From Bradyrhizobium zhanjiangense (GTDB lineage: Bacteria > Pseudomonadota > Alphaproteobacteria > Rhizobiales > Xanthobacteraceae): 64,000 nucleotides of DNA. Position numbers and translations under genes: made by a program. The stretch's first letter is position 1, and every line of letters begins with the position of its first letter. The DNA lies in the NCBI RefSeq assembly GCF_004114935.1, contig NZ_CP022221.1, positions 1,881,001-1,945,000 on the forward strand, given 5' to 3'. The notes under the pieces are model-generated. The model was not told the origin of the DNA. It did not search any database and saw only the letters and a program-made list of their open reading frames with translations. Below, one piece after another: positions 36,254 to 45,024 of the stretch.

Positions 36254-37408
36254 GTGAACGACATGCAATGGGCCCCCATCGGCTCCGAACCCGTCCCGCC
36301 GCCGCTGCCGCCCACGCGGGTCGATTTCACCGGCAACCGCTCCGAGTTCCGCAAATTGGCCACCAAGGGTGCCATGCTCGAACTCGTCACCTTCGGCTTC
36401 TACCGGTTCTGGCTCGTCACCGACATTCGCCGTCATTTGTGGACGAACACTGCGGTGGACGGCGATGCCGCCGAATACACCGGACGGGCGAAGGAGCTCT
36501 TGGTCGGCTTCCTGTTCGCGCTTGCGATCTTGATGCCGATCTATCTCGCGTATTTTCTTGTCGGCATCGAGTTCGAGCGCTGGCAGGGCTTCGCCTCGAC
36601 ACCACTCTTCATCGCCTTCTACGCCTTCGGCCAATTCGCGATTTTTCGCGCGCGGCGCTATCGCCTGACGCGTACGGTCTGGCGCGGCGTGCGGTTCTGG
36701 ATGGACGGCTCGGGCTGGGCCTATTCGCTCCGCGCCATGCTGTGGGGTGTGCTGGTGTTCCTGACGCTCGGCCTGGCGCTGCCCTGGCGCGAGGCTGCAC
36801 TCGAACGCTACAAGATGCAGCACACCCATTACGGCGATCTCACCGGCGATTTCGAAGGCGACGGCTGGACGTTCTTCAAGCGCGGCTGGTGGCTGTGGCT
36901 GCTCAGCCCGATCGCGCTGCTGATCTTCCCGCTCGCGCCGTTCTTCTATGCCGAGTTCAAGGCGCGCGAATGGCGCTGGTGGCTCGACGGCATCCGCATC
37001 GGCGGCGTCAGCCTGTCCTCGCGCCTGCCTCATGACGCCTTCTACGGCCTGTACTGGAAGGTGATCGGCTGGTGGATGCTGCTCACGACCGCCTTCGCGG
37101 CCTACATGGGCGGCGGCGCCTTTCTCGTCGTCACGCTGACCGGCGTTTCGGCCGAGGAGGTGTTCGGGGCTGGCAATGCTGCCAAGAGCATCCCGATGGT
37201 TGTGATGATGGTGATCGGCTATTTCGCGCTCGCCCTTGCCGCCAACATCGTCATGCGGGTCTATCTTCAGCGCGATCTCTGGGCCAAGGTGCTGGAGACC
37301 GTCGAGGTGCACAACATCGCGGCCGCGGCGGATGTGCGCGGCAGCGGAAAGCTCGCCAGCGCGCTCGGTGAAGGCTTTGCCGATGGACTGGATGTTGCAG
37401 GATTTTGA
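36254..37408 (+). CDS. YjgN/DUF898 family membrane protein
   Basis: A 384-residue polytopic inner-membrane protein of the DUF898 (YjgN) family. The characteristic GxxxE-type segments are FTGNRSEFRKL near the start, FGFYRFWLVTDIRRHLW and later FYRFW-like aromatic repeats, with six or so hydrophobic helices. A GTG start with a GAGG site eight bases upstream was preferred over a TTG 12 codons earlier. The stop lies 3 bases from the start of an M48 peptidase gene, so the two form an operon. The molecular function of the family is unknown. Confidence 0.9.
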   Translation: MNDMQWAPIGSEPVPPPLPPTRVDFTGNRSEFRKLATKGAMLELVTFGFYRFWLVTDIRRHLWTNTAVDGDAAEYTGRAKELLVGFLFALAILMPIYLAYFLVGIEFERWQGFASTPLFIAFYAFGQFAIFRARRYRLTRTVWRGVRFWMDGSGWAYSLRAMLWGVLVFLTLGLALPWREAALERYKMQHTHYGDLTGDFEGDGWTFFKRGWWLWLLSPIALLIFPLAPFFYAEFKAREWRWWLDGIRIGGVSLSSRLPHDAFYGLYWKVIGWWMLLTTAFAAYMGGGAFLVVTLTGVSAEEVFGAGNAAKSIPMVVMMVIGYFALALAANIVMRVYLQRDLWAKVLETVEVHNIAAAADVRGSGKLASALGEGFADGLDVAGF

Positions 37409-37411
37409 GCT

Positions 37412-38524
37412 GTGAGTGAGTTGTCTGCCGAGGCCCCGGCGCAGTCCGTCAAGCCGACAATCTTCTTCGACGGCGTCTCGAGCCGCAGGCGTCAGGTGAT
37501 GCTGTCGCTCGGTGACGTGCTCGAGATCGCCGAGGACGGCGAAGCGCCGGTTCGCTGGGTCTATGCCGATATCCGCCGTGCCGACAGCCCGGACGGAGTT
37601 TTGCGCCTGGCATCGACGTCAGCGCCGCCGCTCGCGCGGCTCGAGATCCGTGATGCCGCGCTTGCAGCGGATCTCACCGCGCGATGCTTGCGCCTCGACG
37701 AGCACCAGACTTCGCGCCGCGGCGTCGCAAAGATCGTGGGCTGGTCGGTGGCGGCCGCCGTCTCCATCGTCTGCGTCGTCCTGTTCGGCGTGCCGCTCGC
37801 CGCCGACCGGCTCGCGCCGCTGGTGCCGAAACCGATCGAGCGACGCATTGGCGATGCGTCCGAAGTCCAGGTCAAGACCATCTTCGGCCGCAGAGTGTGC
37901 GAGGACCCCGCGGGCAAGGTCGCATTCACAAAGCTCGTCAACCGCCTGCGCGATGCCGCCGGCCTCGATGACGATTCCACGACGGCGGGCGTGCTGCCGA
38001 GCCCGGTGCCGAACGCGTTCGCGCTGCCGGGCGGCAAGGTGTTCGTGCTGAAGGGCCTGCTCGACAAGGCTGAAAACCCCGACGAGCTCGCAGGCATCCT
38101 CGCGCACGAGCTCGGTCATCTCAAGCATCACGACAACATGCGCGGCCTGATCTACAACGGCGGCACCTCGTTCCTGATCGGCCTGCTGTTCGGCGACGTC
38201 ACCGGCTCCTCGGCGGTGATCTTCGCCTCGCGCAGTGTGGTCGAAGCGTCCTATTCGCGAGAGGCCGAGACCGGCGCCGACACTTTCGCCATCGAGATCA
38301 TGCATGCGCTCGGCCGCTCGCCAAAACCCGCGGCCGAACTGATGTTCCGCATCACCGGCAAGGAAGGCGGCTCTGGTCTGACAAATATCCTCGCCAGCCA
38401 CCCGCTCACCGAAGACCGCCTCGCGCGCATGACCAGGGAAGATCGTCCCGCCAGCGGCCCGCCGCTGCTGACGAACAAGGAGTGGCAGTCGCTGAAGGGC
38501 ATTTGCGGCGGCGGGAAGATCTAG
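37412..38524 (+). CDS. M48 family membrane-linked metallopeptidase
   Basis: A 370-residue zinc peptidase. The HELGH motif is at residues 232-236 and the third ligand is Glu286 in the SREAETGAD block (ExxAD pattern). One transmembrane helix at about 108-130 separates an N-terminal cytoplasmic domain from the peptidase domain, which should face the periplasm. The GTG start follows the DUF898 stop by 3 bases. Its TAG stop codon lies within the CTAG that flanks the insertion sequence to the right, so the reading frame was left intact by that insertion. Likely role: envelope protein quality control. Confidence 0.93.
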   Translation: MSELSAEAPAQSVKPTIFFDGVSSRRRQVMLSLGDVLEIAEDGEAPVRWVYADIRRADSPDGVLRLASTSAPPLARLEIRDAALAADLTARCLRLDEHQTSRRGVAKIVGWSVAAAVSIVCVVLFGVPLAADRLAPLVPKPIERRIGDASEVQVKTIFGRRVCEDPAGKVAFTKLVNRLRDAAGLDDDSTTAGVLPSPVPNAFALPGGKVFVLKGLLDKAENPDELAGILAHELGHLKHHDNMRGLIYNGGTSFLIGLLFGDVTGSSAVIFASRSVVEASYSREAETGADTFAIEIMHALGRSPKPAAELMFRITGKEGGSGLTNILASHPLTEDRLARMTREDRPASGPPLLTNKEWQSLKGICGGGKI

Positions 38525-38597
38525 CAGGCTGTTGAAGAAGTCTCTGGCGGGATGGCAGTGGACGTGATTCTCTCGATAGTTGAATCGGGAGGCCATG

Positions 38598-39704
38598 ATG
38601 CGGGGATCGGACGAGCGGTCTGGATCGCTCTTCAGTTACGTGGATCTTGAAGCGCGGGTTCGCCCGGATCACGCCTTACGGAAGATCCGGGAGATTGTGA
38701 ACGCTGCGCTGGACGATCTATCGAAGGCATTTGCGGGGCTTTACACGGACTTTGGCCGACCCTCGATTGCACCGGAGAGGCTGCTTCGGGCGATGTTGTT
38801 GCAGGCGTTCTATGGCATCCGCTCGGAACGACAATTGATGGAGCGGCTGGAGTTCGACCTGTTGTTCCGCTGGTTTGTCGGTCTTGGCGTGGACGATCCG
38901 GTGTGGGACCACTCGACCTTTTCCAAGAACCGCGACCGGCTGCTAGAGGGTGAGATCGCCGCTAAGTTCCTCTCCGCGGTAATGGCTCAGCCGAAAGTGA
39001 AGCGGCTATTGTCGAGCGACCACTTCTCGGTGGACGGCACGCTGATTGAGGCGTGGGCTTCGATCAAGAGCTTCCGCAGAAGGGATGGAGGCGACAACGA
39101 CAGTGGGGGGCCGGGACGTAACGCTGAGCGCAGCTTCCACAAGGAGAAGCGTTCAAACAAGACGCACCAAAGCACCACCGATCCGGAGGCTCGGCTGTAC
39201 AAGAAGGGCGATGGGCAGCCGGCCAAGCTCTGCTACATGGGGCATGCTCTGATGGAAAATCGCCATGGTTTGGCGGTCGGCGGCATTGTCAGCCAGGCCA
39301 CCGGTACGGCCGAACGAGAGACAGCGCTGGCGTTGATTGATAATTGCCATCCCAGAGGCCGGCGGGTCACGCTCGGCGCGGACAAGGCTTATGACGTTAC
39401 GCAGTTCGTGCACGACTTGAGAGAACGATCGGTGACGCCGCACATCGCAATCGACGGACACCTCAGCAAGACAGGCGTCCCGCGCAAGACGGCGGTCGAT
39501 GCCCGCTCCACCCGCCATGCCGGCTACGAGATCAGCCAACGCTGCCGCAAGCGGATTGAGGAAGTGTTCGGATGGATCAAGAGTTCCGCCGGTCTGGCCA
39601 AGGTAAAGCTGCGAGGGCGCGAGCGTGTGGACGCCGTCTTTACGTTGGCGCTTGCCGCCTACAATCTGATCCGCCTGCCCAAGCTGCTGGCGGTGCAGCT
39701 ATGA
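38598..39704 (+). CDS. IS5/IS1182 family transposase
   Basis: A 368-residue DDE transposase. The N-terminal DUF772-like domain contains LDDLSKAFAGLYTDFGRPSI and PVWDHSTFSKNRDRL. The catalytic core has DHFSVDGTLIEAWAS (first Asp), TLGADKAYDVTQF (second Asp) and RKRIEEVFGWIKSSAG (Glu). All three acidic residues are in place, so the protein looks functional. The ATG at 38598 lies five bases after GGGAGG. The stop overlaps the start of the passenger gene by four bases. Confidence 0.93.
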   Translation: MRGSDERSGSLFSYVDLEARVRPDHALRKIREIVNAALDDLSKAFAGLYTDFGRPSIAPERLLRAMLLQAFYGIRSERQLMERLEFDLLFRWFVGLGVDDPVWDHSTFSKNRDRLLEGEIAAKFLSAVMAQPKVKRLLSSDHFSVDGTLIEAWASIKSFRRRDGGDNDSGGPGRNAERSFHKEKRSNKTHQSTTDPEARLYKKGDGQPAKLCYMGHALMENRHGLAVGGIVSQATGTAERETALALIDNCHPRGRRVTLGADKAYDVTQFVHDLRERSVTPHIAIDGHLSKTGVPRKTAVDARSTRHAGYEISQRCRKRIEEVFGWIKSSAGLAKVKLRGRERVDAVFTLALAAYNLIRLPKLLAVQL

Positions 39705-40015
39705 GCGTGCGGGGCAAATGGCGCGTCGTGGAAACGCCCGATCACGACATGGCCGGGTCGGGCTCTTACATCCTGTTCACAAACGATGGTGGCGAGTTCG
39801 CCCTGGATTGTCTCACCGGGGCAATATACGGCCGTTGCGAAGGCGATGCCGTCGAGTTCACATGGGATGGCAACGACGAGATGGAGCCCGCAAAAGGCCG
39901 TGGTTGGGCAGAAGAGCTCGCCGATGGCTCGCTCGAAGGTAAGATATGCCTCGAAGGCGGCGACGACATTCCTTTTATCGCCCGCCGATTGGCTACTTCT
40001 TCAACAGCCTGCTAG
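39701..40015 (+). CDS. IS passenger protein of unknown function
   Basis: A 104-residue acidic protein beginning MSVRGKWRVVETPDHDM and containing VEFTWDGNDEMEPAKGRGWAE, a conserved block seen in small proteins encoded near rhizobial transposases. Translation is coupled to the transposase through an ATGA overlap. The last residues (TSSTAC) are encoded by the right terminal repeat, and the TAG stop is supplied by the flanking CTAG. The function is unknown; an accessory role in transposition or regulation is only a guess. Confidence 0.85.
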   Translation: MSVRGKWRVVETPDHDMAGSGSYILFTNDGGEFALDCLTGAIYGRCEGDAVEFTWDGNDEMEPAKGRGWAEELADGSLEGKICLEGGDDIPFIARRLATSSTAC

Positions 40016-40021
40016 CTCCGC

Positions 40022-40651
40022 TTATCGCGTTCCGTAAGCGCGGTCGCCGGCGTCGCCGAGGCCTGGCAGAATGAAGCCGTTCTCGTCGAGGCCTTCGTCG
40101 ACCGCGGCGGTCCAGATCGGTACGTCCGGATGCAGACCTCGCAGCCGCTCAAGTCCTTCCGGCGCGGCGATCAGGCAGGCGAGGCGGATATCCTTGGCGC
40201 CGCGCTCCTTCAGCCGGTCGATGGCGGCCACGGCCGTATTGGCGGTGGCGACCACCGACGTCACGACGATCGCCAGGCGCTCGCCGAGATCGGACGGCGA
40301 TTTGAAGAAGTACTCGACCGCGGCAAAGCTATGCGGCTCGCGGTAGAGCCCGATATGGGCGACGCGCGCGGTCGGCACCAGGTCCATCATGCCGTCGACG
40401 AAGGTGGTGCCGGCGCGCAGCATCGGCACGAACACCAGCTTCTTGCCGGCGATCTTGGCCGAGTGCATCCGTGCCAGCGGCGTGTCGACCACGACGTCGG
40501 TGAGCGGCAAATCGCGCGTCACCTCGTAGCAGAGCAGCATGCCGATTTCCTTGATCAGCTCGCGAAACGACTTGGTCGAAATGGACTTGTCCCGCACCAG
40601 CGTCAGCTTGTGCTGCACCAGTGGGTGATCGACGATCGTGACGCCTTGCAT
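40022..40651 (-). CDS. upp: uracil phosphoribosyltransferase
   Basis: A 209-residue enzyme that makes UMP from uracil and PRPP in the cytoplasm. It starts [21 protein letters not shown]. The usual PRPP loop region appears as [24 protein letters not shown], which is diverged from the usual DPMLATGGSA form, while the uracil-binding end [10 protein letters not shown] is intact. It lies downstream of the DUF1688 and GTP cyclohydrolase II-like genes, matching the gene trio of the URC uracil catabolic pathway. It may therefore be the catabolic enzyme (URC6/urg2 type) rather than only a salvage enzyme. The insertion sequence ends 6 bases past its stop. Confidence 0.93.
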   Translation of the reverse strand: MQGVTIVDHPLVQHKLTLVRDKSISTKSFRELIKEIGMLLCYEVTRDLPLTDVVVDTPLARMHSAKIAGKKLVFVPMLRAGTTFVDGMMDLVPTARVAHIGLYREPHSFAAVEYFFKSPSDLGERLAIVVTSVVATANTAVAAIDRLKERGAKDIRLACLIAAPEGLERLRGLHPDVPIWTAAVDEGLDENGFILPGLGDAGDRAYGTR

Positions 40652-40695
40652 GATGGGATGCTCCTGAGTTCACAAAGGCTGTGCGCGAGGCTCGT

Positions 40696-40817
40696 CAACC
40701 TCTCCCGCGTGTGGGAGAGGTCGGCGCAAAGCGCCGGGTGAGGGCTCTGTCCTCTTGGGGATTCTCGACTGCAGAGACACCCTCTCCCCAGCCCTCCCCC
40801 GCAAGCGGGGGAGAAAG
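40696..40817. repeat. intergenic repeat (family B, copy 3)
   Basis: A family B unit between upp and the DUF1688 gene, with diverged left stem CTCTCCCGCGTGTGGGAGAG. It may separate upp transcription from the upstream pair or be read through. Confidence 0.88.
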
Positions 40818-40860
40818 CGCACCTGCTTTGTGGCATGCATCCCGCCCGACTGCACCATGC

Positions 40861-42099
40861 TCAAAAAACCGTGCCGTCGCTGATCACCTTGAGCGGCGGC
40901 GAGCCGTCGGGGCGGCGTGCGAAGGCAATAGCGCGGCCCTCAGCCCAGGTGCCGCCTTCCAGGATGCTGGCGAGCGGCAGCGTCTCTGGCGTACGGCCGA
41001 GCTTGGCGCGGATGCGCTCCGCCAGCCGATCGAGCAAGGCGACAGTGAGAGCGCGCCACTCCACGACGAGCAGCGAATCCACCGCATGCGCGCGCGCAGC
41101 GTCCGCTGAATCGCGCAGGCGCAGCACCTCATGATCGATGAACAGGCCGCCATTGCGGTATTCGGCCAGCCCCGTCAGGCCGTCGATGTCTGTCACATCG
41201 AAGCCTGCACGCTGGAGCGGCTCGATCAGCGAGTAGCTCAGCCATTGCGAGAGCTTGTGCAGCGGCACGAGACCGGCGGTCGCGTCGTCCGCCTTGATGG
41301 CCGGGTGACGCCAGCAATCGCCGAGCGGAATGCCTGCGAGTTCCAGCCGCGACGGCCAAATCGCTCCGAGCTGGTTCAGCACGGCGGACAAGATGGCAGG
41401 TGCGGCAATGGCGCCGCCATTCGCTTGCGCCGCGATGTGATCGAACAGGCCGCCAGGCCGCGGCGTATCGCGCAGGCCGAAAACCTCAGCCCGTTCCGCC
41501 ACCAGCTTGCCGAGACGCCGCAGCAAATCGGTGCGTCCGTCGAGGCCGAGCAGCGGATTGGCGTCGGTTACCTGAAAAGCGGATGTGAGAGAGGTGAGGG
41601 GTAGTTGCGCAAGCACTTCCGCATCGGCCCTGAACGGCGTGCCGGCATCGCGCGAGAAGAGGCCGCCAGCGAACATGTCGAGGCTTGCGATCGCGAGCCC
41701 TTCGGACCGGCCGATGCTTTCTCCTGTCACCGCGTCGCGATATCGCCACATCGCACCCGCGCCGGCATCGAGCAGCACGCTGACGATGGCAAGATCGAAC
41801 TCCGCGCGCGCCCGCGCCGCGCGATCGGGCCAGGACGTAGCGTCCGCAACCTCCGCCCAGCGGTCGACGCCGCCGAGCACGAAATGCCGCCAGCGCGCAT
41901 GGAAGGGAACGTCCAGCGTCGGATAGGCCTTGCGCGTCACCGCCAGCACCGCCTCCGCAACGCCGTCCATGCGGTCGAGATCGATCGTGAAATGGCTCAG
42001 CCCGCCGGCCAGGCCGAGCTCGAGCATCTGCGCGGCCCGCGCGCGAACCGCCGCTGCGGTGAGCAGCGCGCGCGCCTCTCGTTCCAAAGCGTCCGCCAT
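40861..42099 (-). CDS. URC4/Urg3 family protein (DUF1688)
   Basis: A 412-residue protein of the DUF1688 family, homologous to Lachancea URC4 and fission yeast Urg3. The family is essential for the URC uracil catabolic pathway in yeast, but its reaction is not settled. Conserved blocks include FTIDLDRMDGVAEAV, PFHARWRHF, FDLAIVSVLLDAGAGAMWRY and AEYRNGGLFIDHEVL. The ATG at 42099 was chosen because earlier codons overlap the end of the upstream gene, whose stop lies 7 bases away. It is tightly coupled to the GTP cyclohydrolase II-like gene. Confidence 0.88.
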   Translation of the reverse strand: MADALEREARALLTAAAVRARAAQMLELGLAGGLSHFTIDLDRMDGVAEAVLAVTRKAYPTLDVPFHARWRHFVLGGVDRWAEVADATSWPDRAARARAEFDLAIVSVLLDAGAGAMWRYRDAVTGESIGRSEGLAIASLDMFAGGLFSRDAGTPFRADAEVLAQLPLTSLTSAFQVTDANPLLGLDGRTDLLRRLGKLVAERAEVFGLRDTPRPGGLFDHIAAQANGGAIAAPAILSAVLNQLGAIWPSRLELAGIPLGDCWRHPAIKADDATAGLVPLHKLSQWLSYSLIEPLQRAGFDVTDIDGLTGLAEYRNGGLFIDHEVLRLRDSADAARAHAVDSLLVVEWRALTVALLDRLAERIRAKLGRTPETLPLASILEGGTWAEGRAIAFARRPDGSPPLKVISDGTVF

Positions 42100-42106
42100 C
42101 GCGCGA

Positions 42107-43363
42107 TCAGTATTTTTCCAGCGAACGCCCGACCACGTCGTTGACGTCCTTTTCCGGCGCGATGTCGGTCGAGTAATAGCCGGCGGCCTTCTTCGCGGCG
42201 ATCTCGACATAGGCGTCGGCGGGAATCAGCTCCGGCGGGATCGGCACACGCTCGACGATGTCGATGCCCTGCGAGGTCAGCGCGTCGTATTTCATGTCGC
42301 TCATCGACAGGAAGCGGTCGATGCGGGTCAAGCCGAGCCAGTGGATGGTATCCGGCATCAATTGCTGGAAGCGCGCGTCCTGGACGCCGGCGACGCATTC
42401 GGTGCGCTCGAAATAGGCTGCGGCCGCGTCGCCATCCTCCTGGCGCTTGCGCGCATTGTAGACCAGGAATTTTGTGACCTCGCCGAGCGCGCGGCCTTCC
42501 TTGCGGTTGTAGACGACCAGCCCGAGCCCGCCCTCCTGCGCGCCGCGCGCGGATTCCTCGATGCCGTGGATCAGATAGGGCCGGCAGGTGCAGATGTCGG
42601 AGCCGAACACGTCGGAGCCGTTGCACTCGTCATGGACGCGGCAGGTGATCTTGGTGCGATGGTCCGGCAGCTTGCTGACGTCGCCGAACATATAGACTGT
42701 GGTGCCGCCGATCGGCGGCAGGAACACCTTCATGTCCGGTCGCGTCACCAGCTCGGGGAACATGCCGGCGGTCTGCTCGAACAGCGTGCGGCGCAGCTCG
42801 GTCTCGCTGGTGCCGAAGCGCTGCGCAAGGCCGGGCAGGTGCCAGACCGGATCGATCGCGATCTTGACGACCGACACGCTGCCATTGGCGTGCACGACCT
42901 CGCCGTCGGCGCGCAGCCGCTTTGCGGCCAGCGCCTCGCGGATTTCCGGCAGGTCCAGCCGCGCTCGCGTCACCGCGATGCTCGGCCTGATGTCGGCGCC
43001 TTCGGCGATCTCCTGGCGAAAATTCTCGGCGACGAGATGCCCCCAGGGATCGAGCGCGACGATTTTCGTGGGATCACTCCATTGCGGGAACGGGCCGATG
43101 GTCGCGGCCGGAAACGTGTTGGTGAAGTCAGGACGCCTGATCGGGTCGAGCGCGCCAGCGGACACCGCGAGCGCCCGGTACATCGCGTAGGATCCGCCAT
43201 GGCTGCCGATCACGTTGCGATCCCCAGCGCGCGACACTGTGCCGATGATCGGCCCTCGTGCGCGCGCGTCGGCGGCGCCCCAATGGATCGGAAAGGCGGC
43301 CTTCCGGCCTGGCTCCGGATGGGAGGTCAGGCGGATGTGGTCGGTACGGTTCGCGCGGCTCAT
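42107..43363 (-). CDS. GTP cyclohydrolase II-like protein of the URC1/Urg1 type
   Basis: A 418-residue protein. The C-terminal half is GTP cyclohydrolase II-like with the zinc Cys triad 247, 258 and 260 (HDEC then DICTC) and VVYNRKEGRALGEVTKFL. An extra N-terminal region of about 200 residues is absent from riboflavin-pathway RibA. That extension and the neighbouring DUF1688 and upp genes identify the URC1/Urg1 branch, which works in uracil degradation through a ribosylated intermediate rather than in riboflavin synthesis. It is the first gene of the cluster; the upstream gap is shared with a divergent PLP enzyme. Confidence 0.9.
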   Translation of the reverse strand: MSRANRTDHIRLTSHPEPGRKAAFPIHWGAADARARGPIIGTVSRAGDRNVIGSHGGSYAMYRALAVSAGALDPIRRPDFTNTFPAATIGPFPQWSDPTKIVALDPWGHLVAENFRQEIAEGADIRPSIAVTRARLDLPEIREALAAKRLRADGEVVHANGSVSVVKIAIDPVWHLPGLAQRFGTSETELRRTLFEQTAGMFPELVTRPDMKVFLPPIGGTTVYMFGDVSKLPDHRTKITCRVHDECNGSDVFGSDICTCRPYLIHGIEESARGAQEGGLGLVVYNRKEGRALGEVTKFLVYNARKRQEDGDAAAAYFERTECVAGVQDARFQQLMPDTIHWLGLTRIDRFLSMSDMKYDALTSQGIDIVERVPIPPELIPADAYVEIAAKKAAGYYSTDIAPEKDVNDVVGRSLEKY

Positions 43364-43745
43364 GTCCAGGCTCCCAAAAAGCCAACGGCCCGCCGTTCGG
43401 ACGGGCCTGGCTCGGTCGCGTTGCCAGTCGAGGACACCGGCGACGCGAGCTCAATCCAACATATTGTAGCGGCCGGCGACGACAGACAAGTTAATCGTGC
43501 CGGGCGGGCAGGGCCCTTTGTTGCCAAATTCCCGTCGGTGACCGCGCCGGCAGGATCTCCCTTTAACACCGAGCGCGCGTTGGCCGACCTCGCCGCTCTG
43601 CCTCGGCGGCCAGTTTAAGAGATTGAAATATTTTCATTTTTCATGTTTTCAAGGGGGCTGCGTCGTTTCGTGCGACAGGCGTCAGGTTCTCGACAAAACG
43701 TGACATCAACCCGATCGTACGAATCGCCTTGTCCAGGAGACTGCC
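43364..43745. promoter_or_regulatory. divergent regulatory gap upstream of the URC-type genes
   Basis: No gene. Near the right side, 43623-43652 is an AT-rich imperfect palindrome (TTGAAA ... TTTCAA ends) that could bind a regulator or carry a promoter. The left part is GC-rich and holds the hairpin GGCCCG/CGGGCC near 43390-43410. Confidence 0.4.
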
Positions 43746-44873
43746 ATGCCCGCTGCCAGCTATATCGACCCCCGCAACGGACAGCTTTATCCGTTGGATC
43801 AGCCGCGCTGGTGCTCGGACGAGCGCACGCCGCTGCTGGTGACGCCGGGCGCCGGTATCTCGCGCGAGGACATCGATGGCCGCACACGATCGCTCTGGCG
43901 CTACCGGGCGGCGCTGCCGGTCGAGATCGCAAAGCCGATCACGCTCGGCGAGGGCTGCACGCCATTGGTCCAGCAGGAGTGGGGCGAGCTGCGGCCGTTG
44001 TTCAAGCTGGAATGGTTCAACCCGACTGGCAGCTTCAAGGACCGGGGCTCTTCCGTGATGCTGTCCTTCCTGCGCCAGATCGGCGTCAATGCGGTGCTGG
44101 AGGACTCCTCCGGCAATGGTGGCTCGTCCATGGCCGGGCTCGGTGCCGCCGGCGGCATGCGGGTGAAGATCCTCGCGCCAGCCTCGACCTCGCCGGCCAA
44201 GATCGCGCAGGTCCGCGCCTATGGCGCCGCGGTGCAACTCGTCGAGGGTCCGCGCGAGGAGTCGGAAGCCGAGGCCATTCGCCAGTCGCATCAGACTTTT
44301 TACGCCAGCCACAATTGGCAGCCGTTCTTCCTCGAAGGCACCAAGTCACTCGCCTATGAGATCTGGGAAGACCTCGGCTTCCGCGCGCCCGACAACGTCA
44401 TCGTCCCGGTCGGCGCCGGCAGCAGCCTGCTCGGTTGCGCCTTCGGCTTCCGCGAGCTGCTGGGGGCCGGCCAGATCGCAAGACTGCCGCGCCTGTTCGC
44501 GGCGCAGCCGCTCAATTGCTCGCCGATCGATGCAAGCTTCCAGGCCGGTGTCGATACGCCTGTCGCGCGCGAGGTGCACAAAACCATCGCCGAAGGCACC
44601 GCCATCAAGAATCCGTTGCGGCTGCGCGAAATCATCGGCGCCTTGCGCGAGAGCGGCGGCGGCACCGTCGCGCTCAGCGAGGATGAGATCGTCGCCGCCC
44701 TGCGGCGTCTCGCGCGGCAAGGCCTGTTCGCCGAGCCGACCAGCGCCAGTGCAGCCGCCGCGCTGGACAAACTCGCAGCCGCTGGTGCGGTCAAGGCAAA
44801 CGAAACCACGGTCGCCGTCCTCACCGGCACCGGCCTCAAGGCCGCAACCACCGTTGCCGATCTCGTGCAGTAG
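43746..44873 (+). CDS. threonine synthase-like PLP enzyme
   Basis: A 375-residue fold-type II pyridoxal-phosphate enzyme, cytoplasmic. The PLP Lys is in FNPTGSFKDRG; the phosphate-binding Gly-rich loop is probably VPVGAGSSLLG; and DSSGNGGSSMAGLGAA matches the asparagine loop of threonine synthases. A chain-end TGTGLKAA is also typical. It is shorter than canonical ThrC and stands alone, so a lyase or dehydratase acting on another hydroxy-amino acid is possible. It is divergent from the URC-type genes, but a shared role is not shown. Confidence 0.87.
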   Translation: MPAASYIDPRNGQLYPLDQPRWCSDERTPLLVTPGAGISREDIDGRTRSLWRYRAALPVEIAKPITLGEGCTPLVQQEWGELRPLFKLEWFNPTGSFKDRGSSVMLSFLRQIGVNAVLEDSSGNGGSSMAGLGAAGGMRVKILAPASTSPAKIAQVRAYGAAVQLVEGPREESEAEAIRQSHQTFYASHNWQPFFLEGTKSLAYEIWEDLGFRAPDNVIVPVGAGSSLLGCAFGFRELLGAGQIARLPRLFAAQPLNCSPIDASFQAGVDTPVAREVHKTIAEGTAIKNPLRLREIIGALRESGGGTVALSEDEIVAALRRLARQGLFAEPTSASAAAALDKLAAAGAVKANETTVAVLTGTGLKAATTVADLVQ

Positions 44874-44890
44874 GGCCCGCTTGTTGCCCC

Positions 44891-44968
44891 GTCATTGCGA
44901 GCGCAGCGAAGCAATCCAGACTATCACCGCGGAACGATTCTGGATTGCTTCGCTGCGCTCGCAATGAC
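44891..44968. repeat. intergenic palindromic repeat (family A, copy 5)
   Basis: Nearly identical to the copy at 5646, with both arms of the standard type. Confidence 0.9.
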
Positions 44969-45024
44969 GAAGGCGGAAGCAACGAGCGCAATCATATGAC
45001 CGTCATCACAGGATGACGGATCAC

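Larger units (their letters stand above)
38521..40015. mobile_element. IS5/IS1182-type insertion sequence with passenger gene
   Basis: Terminal inverted repeats at 38521-38541 and 39995-40015 match perfectly over 21 bases including the outer CTAG. The CTAG tetranucleotides at 38521-38524 and 40012-40015 are best read as the target duplication, giving a body of 38525-40011. Inside are a transposase and a small passenger gene. The element sits exactly at the end of the M48 gene and a few bases before the end of upp. The assignment to IS5 versus IS1182 is not certain. Confidence 0.92.
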
